Positions 36,340-45,702 of a DNA stretch of 64,000 nt are shown in pieces. Source of the DNA: Crossaster papposus. Taxonomy: Eukaryota > Echinodermata > Asteroidea > Velatida > Solasteridae. Position numbers and translations under genes: made by a program. Position 1 is the first letter of the stretch. Each line of letters begins with the position of its first letter. The notes under the pieces were generated by a model. The model was not told the DNA's origin. It did not search any database and saw only the letters and a list, made by a program, of their open reading frames with translations. Location: positions 2,790,001 to 2,854,000 of the forward strand of contig JBAIAA010000412.1 in the NCBI GenBank assembly GCA_037893245.1. The letters are read 5' to 3'.

Positions 36340-36440
36340 TCAAGTTTCGGGGTTTTGGGAAGGGGGAAATCGAAGAAACAAACCATAATATGCTCAGACG
36401 TTTGGTTTAACAAGAGGGTAGACTTTCTAACTTATTGGGT

Positions 36441-36790
36441 AGTCAGGTTGACGCAGTGGTTGATCATGCCGTCGCTTTCCACCGCTGTTGCCGGGTTCGA
36501 TTCGTGTCCCATAGGGCAGGGCGGCGGTACATGTACATGTACGTCAGCCAGTAAAAACATAACGCCAGAACGCGTATTTTCACCTGCAATACCATTCAGC
36601 ACCCCAGACTCTACAACAGTTCAGTTTTATATAAATGGGTCTGAGAATGAGACACGGAAACTTGAGACGTTCCTGGATGTCCACGCTCGTCTATTCCACC
36701 CTTTGGCCCGGTTCGATTCATGGCTCATTGGGTTTTTAGTCCCTGTCTGATTCCGTGGGCGTTTTCCTCAGAATTAGTTTTCTGGCGTTT
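36441..36790 (+). mobile_element. tRNA-derived SINE, unit 1
   Basis: A tRNA-like head with GCGCAGTGG-type A-box region and a clear B box (GGGTTCGATTC) near 36495 is followed by a body with a second CGGTTCGATTCATGGC and GATTCCGTGGGCGTTTTCC. Duplicated at 39918-40250. The A box is weak, so this is a decayed copy rather than a functional tRNA gene. Confidence 0.6.
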
Positions 36791-37516
36791 GTCTACCATA
36801 TCTCAAACTGTAATTTCTTCTCATTGTCTTCTTTGTATATAGCTTTCTTCAGGCTTAAGCTACAGTGCCTCGGTAATATTTGAGGAATACTTGGTTTTAT
36901 TACCAGAAAGAAACAATAAATAAGTTGTTCTTTTTCAAATGAGCAGTTTTGTGTGCTTTGTACACCGCCGGTTTTTGAGAGCAGATGAAGGGCAAGAGAG
37001 GAAGAAGACGATAGACAAAAACATAACAATTCTCATTGATCCGCGATTATAAACAAACCCCGGTTAAATTATGATTTAAATAAATTACACTTAGAAAAAG
37101 TTGTATACTTTTTGGTACACCAATGGCTGTTTTTTTGCAAAGAATGAAATATGAAGAATGAAATAAAATAAAGAATGAAATGAAATAAAGAATGAAATGA
37201 AAAAAATTAAATGAAAAATGAAAAATGAAAAAATTAACAAGTGGAAGGATGGACAAATGAAAAAAAAGAACAAATGAACAAATGCGACAAGGCCTTTATG
37301 TTCTGTTCTTCAAACGGACATAAAATTAAACCTCTACTTTTTAATGTGTGTAACGTATTTCAACGTTCAATGCGAATTATTACGTCCATTCCACCTCAAA
37401 ACACTACTTTCATTTTGCATGTAGTGTGATGCTGCATATTGCTTGGAAGATTATAACATTTTATTTTGATTTTGTTTTCAAATCTGAGGTCGCACTGAAT
37501 TATGTTTCACCCCCAG

Positions 37517-37611
37517 ACAGTGATACTATCTTGATGGACAATGTCTTATACGTCCCGTCTACCGATGACGTCATCCTTCAGGCAAAGTTCAAGGGGCAGC
37601 CGATGATTTGA
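37517..37611 (+). pseudogene. Orphan terminal exon of a class B receptor
   Basis: Copy of the last exon of receptor 6, moved by the tandem duplication. A plausible acceptor (CACCCCCAG) precedes it and a phase-1 join would read DSDTILMDNVLYVPSTDD and end KFKGQPMI. No class B main exon lies directly upstream; the nearest is receptor 7, which ends in its own stop. The frame is intact, so it could be a silent relic or an alternative last exon spliced from receptor 6. Confidence 0.7.
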
Positions 37612-38118
37612 TCACGTGTTATTAAACGGTCACGTGGATTACATCTTCATTTTCGGGCTTTCTTGTACCTTAAACAAGCTTCTTAAAAAAAAAAAAATCT
37701 TTTCGATAGCTGAAAATACATTTTGTATGCGCTTTGTACTAAATGGTATCCGCTTCAATGAACTTAAAAGCATGTGTAAAAAAAATTGGAATGAGGAAAC
37801 TTTACAGTGTAAACAGGTACAAACGTGTAGAAAAGTATTACATGTATACACAAATAGTGAATGTAGACAACCCGAACTAAATAACTGTATAGTTGCCTGG
37901 TATTGGATTGAATGTAACGTGTTGGATGGCGCAGAAATGGCTTAATATGTTGTTCAATTGTCCATCTGTAAAGCGATATTTAGAAAGAAATCGACGAAGT
38001 GACAACTTCAAGCAAATTGCTGGGCGACTGAAAACGAAACCATTTTTGCTATAGCTATTCGTCAAATGTACCGCACCGACAAGAAAGCCACCCACACTAG
38101 CCGATAACTTGAACAAAG

Positions 38119-39471
38119 ATGGCGATCGTCGTATTTCTCTGTGCAGCACTGCTTGTTTCAGCTTTTACCACGACTTCGTCGTTTACGATCACACCTACAG
38201 CTGATGCAGTGACCGTACGGCGAGGTGAACAGTTGCAGATGTCGTGTTTCGTTGGTCGTGAAGCTTGGGACACTTATCCAGCCGACGAGGTTCGATGGTA
38301 CCGTGGGCCAGGCACACCTCCCTATGGAGTCATTGATGTGTCATTTTGTGCCGTCCCCAGCTTATGTTTGAAAACCAACACAACGGATAATCGTGGAATT
38401 TTAACTTACACAATTGCCGATAACACCGAAACATCGACGCTAACAATTGCCAGTAGCCTGTTGGAAGACAACACTACTTTTCGCTGTGCCGTTGTTAAGG
38501 GCACACAAACATCGGCACTAATATCCGTAACCGTTTATTATCTTCCAAATAGAACTTATCCAGAATGCACGGCATCTGGGACCCCACCGTATGTTCTATT
38601 TTGCTTATCTGAGATAACCCAGCCACTGGTTTCCCTGGAGTGGACAACCTCGGTCGTCAGGAGATCACTCTCAAACAATACAGTCATCGTCGGGGATCAA
38701 ATTGAAAACGCCCTGTATCTCCATGCAGTGGATGCTTCCTACAATAACTTGATATTCACCTGCCACATGACGAGTGAGGCCTATCCTGACTTCGATAGAA
38801 CCTGCTCCGTCGGACCAGTCGCCATCTTCCCTACGGTTACATCCCAAGCTGTCAGCACGAACACACAAGCTACTGGAAGCCAGGAGACACCCATGGTCAC
38901 ACCCCAAGCTACAGATACAGGAACGAGAATTAGTACAACCACTACCACCACCACTAGTCGTGTCTCGGCCCCTTTAACTTTCAGGGAAACCATGTCAATT
39001 GATCAAACCACAACTTCCACTGACTCTGTTCCCGACCCTACCAACAACACCGCTGTCATTACAATCTCATCAATTAGTGTCGTCGTCGTCACAGTTCTTC
39101 TGATCATCATAGCTTACCAAGTCGCATCAAAGAGGAAGTTACAGAAGCAGTTCAGAAAGAACCAGCCATCTTTGCAAGAAGACACCCAGCGGCAGCAACC
39201 TGGTGGAATCTCATTAGAAACTGTCGTCCACGATGAGCCAGGAACCAGCAATACCAACTCGTCCCTCGGCACAAGCCATGCCTATGAGACCTCCATCGTG
39301 GGAAACAGCAGAGCCGTACCAGCTACTGCCCCGGACCAAAGCCCCATGAAACCCCAACAACCAGGCACCAACGATGGCTATACTCCGTACATCGTACCGA
39401 GAGAGATCGGCGCCACTAACACTGATGCTGACACTGGCTACATGCCACTATCTATTTACGAACAAATTTGA
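38119..39471 (+). CDS. Two-Ig-domain receptor 8, class A tail
   Basis: One exon, 450 aa, tandem copy of receptor 7. Signal peptide identical. Ig1 has MSCFVG, RWYRGP, FRC and extra pair SFCAVPSLC, and differs from receptor 7 at many positions; Ig2 and tail are nearly the same. The stalk contains TTTTTTTS and differs in length, and shares ATGSQETPMVTPQATDTGTR-type sequence with receptor 9 rather than receptor 7. Membrane helix about 311-335. The tail ends GYTPYIV, then TGYMPLSIYEQI: the same TxYxxL plus SxYxxI pair. Confidence 0.88.
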   Translation: MAIVVFLCAALLVSAFTTTSSFTITPTADAVTVRRGEQLQMSCFVGREAWDTYPADEVRWYRGPGTPPYGVIDVSFCAVPSLCLKTNTTDNRGILTYTIADNTETSTLTIASSLLEDNTTFRCAVVKGTQTSALISVTVYYLPNRTYPECTASGTPPYVLFCLSEITQPLVSLEWTTSVVRRSLSNNTVIVGDQIENALYLHAVDASYNNLIFTCHMTSEAYPDFDRTCSVGPVAIFPTVTSQAVSTNTQATGSQETPMVTPQATDTGTRISTTTTTTTSRVSAPLTFRETMSIDQTTTSTDSVPDPTNNTAVITISSISVVVVTVLLIIIAYQVASKRKLQKQFRKNQPSLQEDTQRQQPGGISLETVVHDEPGTSNTNSSLGTSHAYETSIVGNSRAVPATAPDQSPMKPQQPGTNDGYTPYIVPREIGATNTDADTGYMPLSIYEQI

Positions 39472-39628
39472 AGACGTTTCGTTTGAACAAACCCATAGCA
39501 TCTCATTTAAAATAGTTGGTAACTCTCAGTAGTACAAATAGCTGGGGAAAAAGTAATTTGTATAATATGAATGCATGGCGACAAAAACGAAAGGTTTAAC
39601 CCCCTCATCCTATTTTAAAGTAACTGAC

Positions 39629-39821
39629 GCTCGGTTCAGACAAGCGTTCCACAGTCGCGCCGAACCAAATTGAAATCGAGTCGCTCCTGAGTCGCTCTAA
39701 CAACTCCAGCAGTCGATCGTTCATTGTCAGGCGCGCCTTGTTTCCCTTATTCGTTTGAGACGTCGGACTCAATTCACTCGTTTGGTTCGGCGCGACTGTG
39801 GAACGACTGTCTGAACCGAGC
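39629..39821. mobile_element. Short inverted-repeat element, unit 2 copy
   Basis: Tandem-duplication partner of the element at 36147-36339, with the same ends and a few substitutions. Confidence 0.75.
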
Positions 39822-39917
39822 GTAAGTTTGGTTTTGTTTGGAAGGGGGAAATCGAAGAAACAAACCATAATATGCCAAAACTTTGGTTTAACAAGAGGGT
39901 ACATTTTCCAACTTATA

Positions 39918-40250
39918 TTTGGTAGTCAGGTTGGGGCAGTGGTTGATACTGCCGTCGCTTTCCACCGCTGTTGCCCGGGTTCGATTCATGTCCCATAGGG
40001 CATGGCGGCGGTACATGCACGTCGGCCAGTAAAAACATAACGTCAGAACGTGTATCTTCACCTGCAATACCATTCAGCACCCCAGACTCTAGAACTATAT
40101 TCAGTTTTATAAATATGGGTCTGGGATTGAGACACGGAGACTTGAGAAGTTCCCGGATGTCCACGCTCGTCTATTCCACCCCGTGGCCCGGTTCGATTCA
40201 TGGCTCATTGGGTTTTTAGTCCCTGTCTGATTCCGTGGGCGTTTTCCTAC
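39918..40250 (+). mobile_element. tRNA-derived SINE, unit 2 copy
   Basis: Partner of the SINE at 36441-36790, with the B-box GGGTTCGATTC near 39978 and the second CGGTTCGATTCATGGC. It lacks a short segment at the 3' end that unit 1 has. Confidence 0.6.
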
Positions 40251-40970
40251 CACATCTCAAACTGTAATTTCTTCTTATTGTCTTCTCTGTATATAGCTTT
40301 CTTCAGGTTTAAGCTACAGTACCTCGATAATATTTGAGGAATACTTGGTTTTATTACCAGAAAGAAACAATAAATAAGTTGTTCTTTTTCAAATGAGCAG
40401 TTTTGTGTGCTTTGTATATCGCCAGTTTTTGGGAGCAGAGGAAGGGCAAGGAAGGAATGAGACGATGGACTAAAATCTGTTTAATTCTCATTGATCAGCG
40501 ATTATAAACAAACTGCCCGGTTCAATTATATTTTAAATAAATTATACTATTAGAAAAGTTGTATATGTTTTGGTACACCAATTTTTCTTTATTTGCAAAG
40601 AATGAAATATAAAGAATGAAATGAAATAAAGAATGAAATTAAAATAATTAAATTAAAAATTAAAAACAAAAAATTAAAAATTAAGCAAATGGAAGGAGGG
40701 ACAAATAAACAAAAAATGAACAATTGAACAAATGCGACAGAGCCTTTATGTTCTGTTCTTCAAACGGACATAAACCTCTACTTTTTAATGTGTGTTACGT
40801 AATTCAACGTTCAATGTGAATTATTACGTCCACTTCACCTAAAAACACTACTTACATTTTGCATGTAATGCGATGCTGCATATTGCTTGGAAGATTGGAC
40901 CATTTTATTTTGATTGTGTTTTCGGATCTGACGTCGCACTGAATTATGTTCTACCCCTAGACACTACATG

Positions 40971-41692
40971 CAGAAACAAACGCTAATTTACAGCACAGTC
41001 CGGCACCTGACTATTCCTAATGTTCATGCAAGAGTTTTGAACAAATATGCAAAATGATCCCGGAAAATCCCCCGCAATACCAGGGCGGTTTGTATGGGGC
41101 TTTAATGTTGTAACCGTCAAACTTTTGTCATGAACTCTTGTTTCACTCTATTTACACAATTAAAGAAAAAGAGTGGTTACCGTTTGTATTTTTTTCGACA
41201 GTGTTTCGGTTCAATTCTTTTAAGGTTACCTTCCTGTTCAGGTTAGCCAAGCCTCTTGCGGAAATACAGTTTGTTTATTGAGAACTGAATCTCTGCATTG
41301 CGCTGTGTGGGCAAAATAAAAAACGGTTCAGTGAACTTGAAAGCGTGTGTCGAGAATGGAATGAGGAAACTCTATAACAATGTATATAGGCAAGTACAAA
41401 CGTGTAGACAAATATGACAGAATCAATAATAATCTGCAGCGCACCGCTGTATGATATTGGTGTTAATCGTGGAATTCGACTCCCACGCCAGTATTACAAA
41501 GTTTACTGTTTCGTGTAAGTCCAAGTGTAAAGCAACGTGTAAAGAGTACAACAGAGTAAAAACCACGTAAACACTTCAGTAGAACTGTTGGGTGACTAAG
41601 ATGATGTTCTTGTCGTTGTTCATTCAGTAGACTGAATGTTCATGATTGTGTATGGTCCCTCAAGGAAATCCCTCACCGATATTTGAACAAAG
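40971..41692. other. Spacer upstream of receptor 9
   Basis: No gene. From about 41330 it is recognisably related to the flank upstream of receptors 7 and 8 (GGAATGAGGAAACT and GTACAAACGTGTAGA), more diverged than those two are from each other. Confidence 0.55.
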
Positions 41693-44634
41693 ATGGCGAT
41701 CGTCGTATTTCTCTGTGCAGCACTGCTTGTTTCAGCTTTTACCACGACTTCGTCGATTACGATCACACCTACAGCTGATGCAGTGACCGTACGGCGAGGT
41801 GAACAGCTGCAGATGTCGTGTGTCGTTGGCATTGAAGCCGGGGACACTTCTCCAGACAAGGTTCGATGGTTCCGTGGGTCAGACACATCTACCTATGGAG
41901 TCATGGATGTGTCATCGTGTGGCCTCGTCGGCTCACCATGTGTGAACCCAAGCACAACGGATAATCGTGGAATTTTAAGTTATACAGTTACCACTGAAAA
42001 CACCGGAATAATGACGCTAACGATTGCCAGTAGCCTGTTGGAAGACAACACTACTTTTCGCTGTGCCGTTATAAGGGGCTCACAAAAATCGGCACTAATA
42101 TCCGTAACCGTATATTATCTTCCAAATACAACCTACCCAGACTGCACGATATCTGGGACCCCACCGTCTGTTCTACTTTGCTCATCTGAGATAACCCAAC
42201 CGGTGGTTTCTCTGGAGTGGACAACTTCGGTCGTCAGGAGATCACTCTCGAACGATACAGTCATCGTCGGGAATCAAGTTGAAAACGCCCTGTATCTACA
42301 TGCAGTGGATGCCACCTACAATAACTCTATATTCACCTGCCACATGACCAGCGAGGCCTATCCTGACTTTAACAGAAGCTGCTCCGTCGGACCTGTCGCC
42401 ATCTTTCCAACACCCGATCTCACGACTACATTCCAAGCTGTTGACACAAGCAGACAAGCTACTAAAAGCCAGGAGACACCCGTGGTCGCACCCCAAGCTA
42501 CAGATACAGGAACGAGAATCAATGCTACCACTGGCACTCTCCTTACCACCGACGGTTATACATCTCAGTCAAACGGCTCATATGACACCACCTCTTTTCA
42601 AAGTTCCAGTTCACCGTCTCAAGAAAATCCTACCTCCCCGGCCACTGTAACACTCAATATCATAATAGTTGCTTCAGCAGGAGCCGCTGTGGCTGTCATA
42701 GTTCTGATTCTCTTAATCATCATGGCGTGTCTCGTTGCATCCAGACGAAGAGCTAAGAAGAACAGATCTAGTGGAGACGACACGAGTTTTATCTACGAAA
42801 ATCACGGAGTCGTTGGCGATCAAACCACCGACCACGCAGAAAACAGGTATGGCAACATCCCGCTACACGACGTCGGACCCTCCGGACCACCACCTCCGCC
42901 TACCCACAACTTTGCTCCGTTGATGGTTGGCGCGGCTCCTCCCGAATACGCCGAGGTTACACCCCGCAACAAACGGCGACCACCACCGCCTGAGTACGCC
43001 GTGCTCAACCCGGAGGGCAACGAACCGTCGCCGGAGATTGCACCCGATGGGTACGCGTATCCCTTTGGTAAGCGGGCTGATGATGAGAACGAAGGTGCAT
43101 CTACATCGTCAGATGACGAAGATGGAAAAGTGGATCAAGATTGGCAAGGTATAGATACATGTAGTATGTTGTTTATAAGTTACATGTATTTATTAAACTT
43201 CCTAACTTTTTATACTTGTGGAGACAAACGGGGAAGTTCCAGACCAATCAAAAGCAAACATTAACTTATGGTCACTGCTAAGTTGTATTCGAGTCCCTGC
43301 AAGTCCATCACAAATTCTTCAGTCTCAAGTCAGCCACTAGCTGCTTAAATATACTGTTAACACAAGCATTCCATTGTCATGGTTCAACCAGTTACTTGCA
43401 ACTGGCTTTATGAAAGAACTTGTGACTGGACTTGTGACTGGACTTGTGACTGGACTTGTGACTGGACTTGTGACTGGACTTGTGACTGGACTTGTGACTG
43501 GACTTGTGAAAGGACTTGAAGGGACGCGAATTCAACTTTTCAGAAGAAAATTAATTGTGTTCTCATTTGCTTTAAAGGACACCTCTTTTTCACATCTCGA
43601 GTCGAACGGTATATAACTTCGTTACTCCTTGCTCGGTTGACCACAATTAAGTAACACCTCACAATTCTGTTTAGTTTTTCTCAGCCACTTTTATCGTACA
43701 CTGAATACGATCGTTATTTGTTTTGTAATCACACGTGAAGAGACCCCGGATGTTGGAGGTCAGGAGGTTGCCGTCATTTACGCCCAACCCAAAAAGGTCA
43801 ACAAGCCACAACCAGTCGGCTCATCACCGAGAGACAACGATGAGCATATCGAGGAAGGTAGGAAAGTCTGACATGAATTGTTGATGTTTCATATAATATT
43901 CAACATAATAGAATAATTATAAAAAGACCGCATTTCCTATTTTTAGCAAAGCAAGTGTACGCAACATGTGTAGTCTTCAGTTAGGCAGATTAGGGGAAAT
44001 ATTTAGGGGAATTGTGTCTTTGATTAAGCAAGCATGAACATTTGGCATGTCGTGAGAAAGATATTTGGAAATGGGGCCATGGCTGATTTGTATGGGTATA
44101 GAATAGCAAGCAATTTTCAAAATTTTCAAAATGGCTGCCATTGCTTGTTATACATGTATTTGTTTTCAAAGGACTTTTCTGCAATGGCTGTGTTCAATGT
44201 ATATCTAAATATGTTTATCATGACATGCTCTGATGACTTCCAAATTCCACGCTTGTATCATCAAAGGCACAGTTTCATTACCTATCTGCCGTACTAACTA
44301 CCATTTTCTCACGATTGTACTCGACAAAGGTGCCGACTCGCTTCAAAACATGGCGGCTCCGGATCCGTACCCAGATTTAGGCTATGCCGAAGTTGGAGCG
44401 TCGCTTATACCAGACTTGCCAAGTTTGGAACGTCGGGATACCGACAGGGTTAACTACGGAAAGCCCAAAGGTGAATACCAGGAACTTGACGACAATAAAT
44501 CGGTGGATAGCATCCTGTTTTTGGCTTCACCAGATGATGGCGTGTTCGTTGAGAAGAATGTCGGCGACACTGACTCCATCACTCCCATCAAGAAGAAGAA
44601 GGGAAAAGGCAAACCACGACTTGATCCATTTTAA
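41693..44634 (+). CDS. Two-Ig-domain receptor 9, class B tail with extra exon
   Basis: Three exons, 41693-43148, 43741-43857 and 44330-44634, all phase-1 joins, 625 aa. The ectodomain is that of receptors 7 and 8 (same signal peptide, RRGEQLQMSC, RWFRGS, SSCGLVGSPC, TTDNRG; Ig2 LLCSSE, LEWTTSV, FTCHM). Membrane helix about 321-348. The tail, however, is class B: EYAEVTP (Y419), EYAVLNPE (Y435) and YAYPFG. The middle exon adds VIYAQPKK, and the last exon LGYAEVG (an ITIM match), EYQELDD and a variant of the terminal motif (VDSILFLASPDD, with Phe replacing Tyr), ending KGKPRLDPF like receptor 5. The first intron carries a hAT-like MITE with an expanded 12-bp repeat. The acceptor of the last exon is weak (GACAAAG), but frame and homology support it. 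Confidence 0.85.
43279..43537 (-). mobile_element. hAT-like MITE, copy 4, with internal 12-bp tandem repeats
   Basis: Degenerate member of the CAGGG...GTAGTCGAGTCC family; left GTATTCGAGTCCCTGCAAGT, right the complement with several changes. At 43419-43502 the 12-bp unit CTTGTGACTGGA is repeated seven times perfectly, an expansion not seen in the other copies. It lies in the first intron of receptor 9. The open frame across the repeat (LVTGLVTG) is a by-product. Confidence 0.8.
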
Positions 44635-44674
44635 GGGTTTTAAGTACAATCCATTTCAATAGGAATCATTACCA

Positions 44675-44890
44675 GATTTGATACGCATACGGGATAGTTG
44701 TTAGTCGTTAGTTAGTCGTTAGTCGCTGCGTTGTTATTTTATCTGGTACACTATCGGCGATTTACATCTTTTCTCAAATTGTTGAAATGTATAATGTCAA
44801 ACTGATACAATTATCACACAAAATAGTAGATTTAATAGGCGATTGTTCCGAGCCGCATGCGTATCTCGTATGCGTATCAAATTCGATGGT
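44675..44890. mobile_element. Short inverted-repeat element 3' of receptor 9
   Basis: TTTGATACGCATACGGGATA at the left and the complement of TTTGATACGCATACGAGATA at the right; about 215 bp, non-coding. It follows the receptor 9 stop by about 40 bp and so may lie in its 3' UTR. Confidence 0.6.
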
Positions 44891-45227
44891 CCCTAATATC
44901 TTTTAAAAAAACGTTTGTTATGATGTTTACATATTTTAGTGTCCAATACTTTGATTATGTTATTGTAAATATTTGCAAGCTGAGATAGAAATAACTTGAA
45001 ACATTTTATTACAGGCACGAGACCGGGAAGTAACGAGGGAAAAATGTCATGATTTATAAAAAGAGTTTGTACAGTGGTTTTTAAATGTTATTGTTATTAC
45101 TGTGAAGTGAAACAGGAAATCGGCTGATCCGAAAAGGTGCATATAATGATCGCCGTATACCTGTACATGTTTTGAGAATTATAACCACCAAAATAAGAAA
45201 AGAAATCCGTTGTATTCTTCCAAATAA

Positions 45228-45480
45228 CTTGGGGAGACAAATTAGCGTACGTTTTTTTTTCAAGGTAATAAGGAGACAGTGGCACTTAGGGAGACATTTC
45301 AGTGTCTCCCTAAGTGTCTAACTACCTTTAAAAAATATTTGGGAGTTATTTTTGTTATAGAACGACAGATTTTGGTCTAAACAGCATAAATCTCGAAGAT
45401 CTCGAGAAAAGGGTTAGGGTAAACAAGTTAGGACTGTTTGAAGTTTGTGTACATCTCTGTGGGATTGTCTCCCCAAGTGC
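45228..45480. mobile_element. Foldback element, GGGAGACA motif, with perfect inner hairpin
   Basis: Ends are CTTGGGGAGACAA (45228) and its complement (45465-45478). Inside, 45283-45296 and 45303-45316 form a perfect 14-bp stem (CACTTAGGGAGACA) with a 6-base loop. Non-coding. Confidence 0.65.
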
Positions 45481-45607
45481 TCATTTGGAGGTATTATTAT
45501 AGAATACAATTGAGATGCAAGTGTAAACAAGTGTTGTTACATGTAATCGGAAGAGTACGGTGAATAATGAGGTGTATTTGTACTCAGAAAAAAACCATAT
45601 CGTTATC

Positions 45608-45702
45608 AGTAGCGGATGCAGAGATATGTTGTTTCCCCCTGTTTCGGCCACCCATTTTGGCCACCATCCCCTTTTCCGCAAATGTAGGATCCGCCCCTGA
45701 TT
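45608..45702. mobile_element. Small element with CAGxxGCGGATC-type ends
   Basis: ATCAGTAGCGGATGCA at the left and GGATCCGCCCCTGATT at the right are approximate inverted repeats of a CAGGGGCGGATCC terminus; about 95 bp. A single similar end (GGATCCGCACCTG) lies near 25410. Confidence 0.45.

Larger units (their letters stand above)
34018..37516 (+). repeat. 3.5-kb tandem duplication, unit 1
   Basis: Runs from within the terminal exon of receptor 6 (about 34018) through receptor 7, a MITE and a SINE to about 37516. Unit 2 (about 37517-40970) repeats the same order with high similarity throughout, including non-coding DNA, so the duplication is recent compared with the others in the cluster. The third relative, receptor 9, shares only the near 5' flank and ectodomain. 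Confidence 0.85.
37517..40970 (+). repeat. 3.5-kb tandem duplication, unit 2
   Basis: Second unit, containing the orphan terminal exon, receptor 8, the copied MITE and the copied SINE. Similarity to unit 1 ends near 40970, where a third terminal exon would be expected but the sequence diverges (GACACTACATG in place of GACAGTGATAC). Confidence 0.85.

Noticed and set aside
36441-36520. A functional tRNA gene
   Set aside because: The B box is good, but the A box and cloverleaf pairing are poor and the same sequence is part of a longer SINE body copied at 39918.
43374-43616. Open frame with LVTGLVTG repeats
   Set aside because: It is the translation of the 12-bp repeat inside a MITE within an intron; no start context or homology.
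22701-44634. ITAM (activating) motifs in receptor tails
   Set aside because: No pair of YxxL/I sites has the 6-12 residue spacing of an ITAM; class A sites are two residues apart and class B YAVL is followed by YAYA/YATV at other distances.
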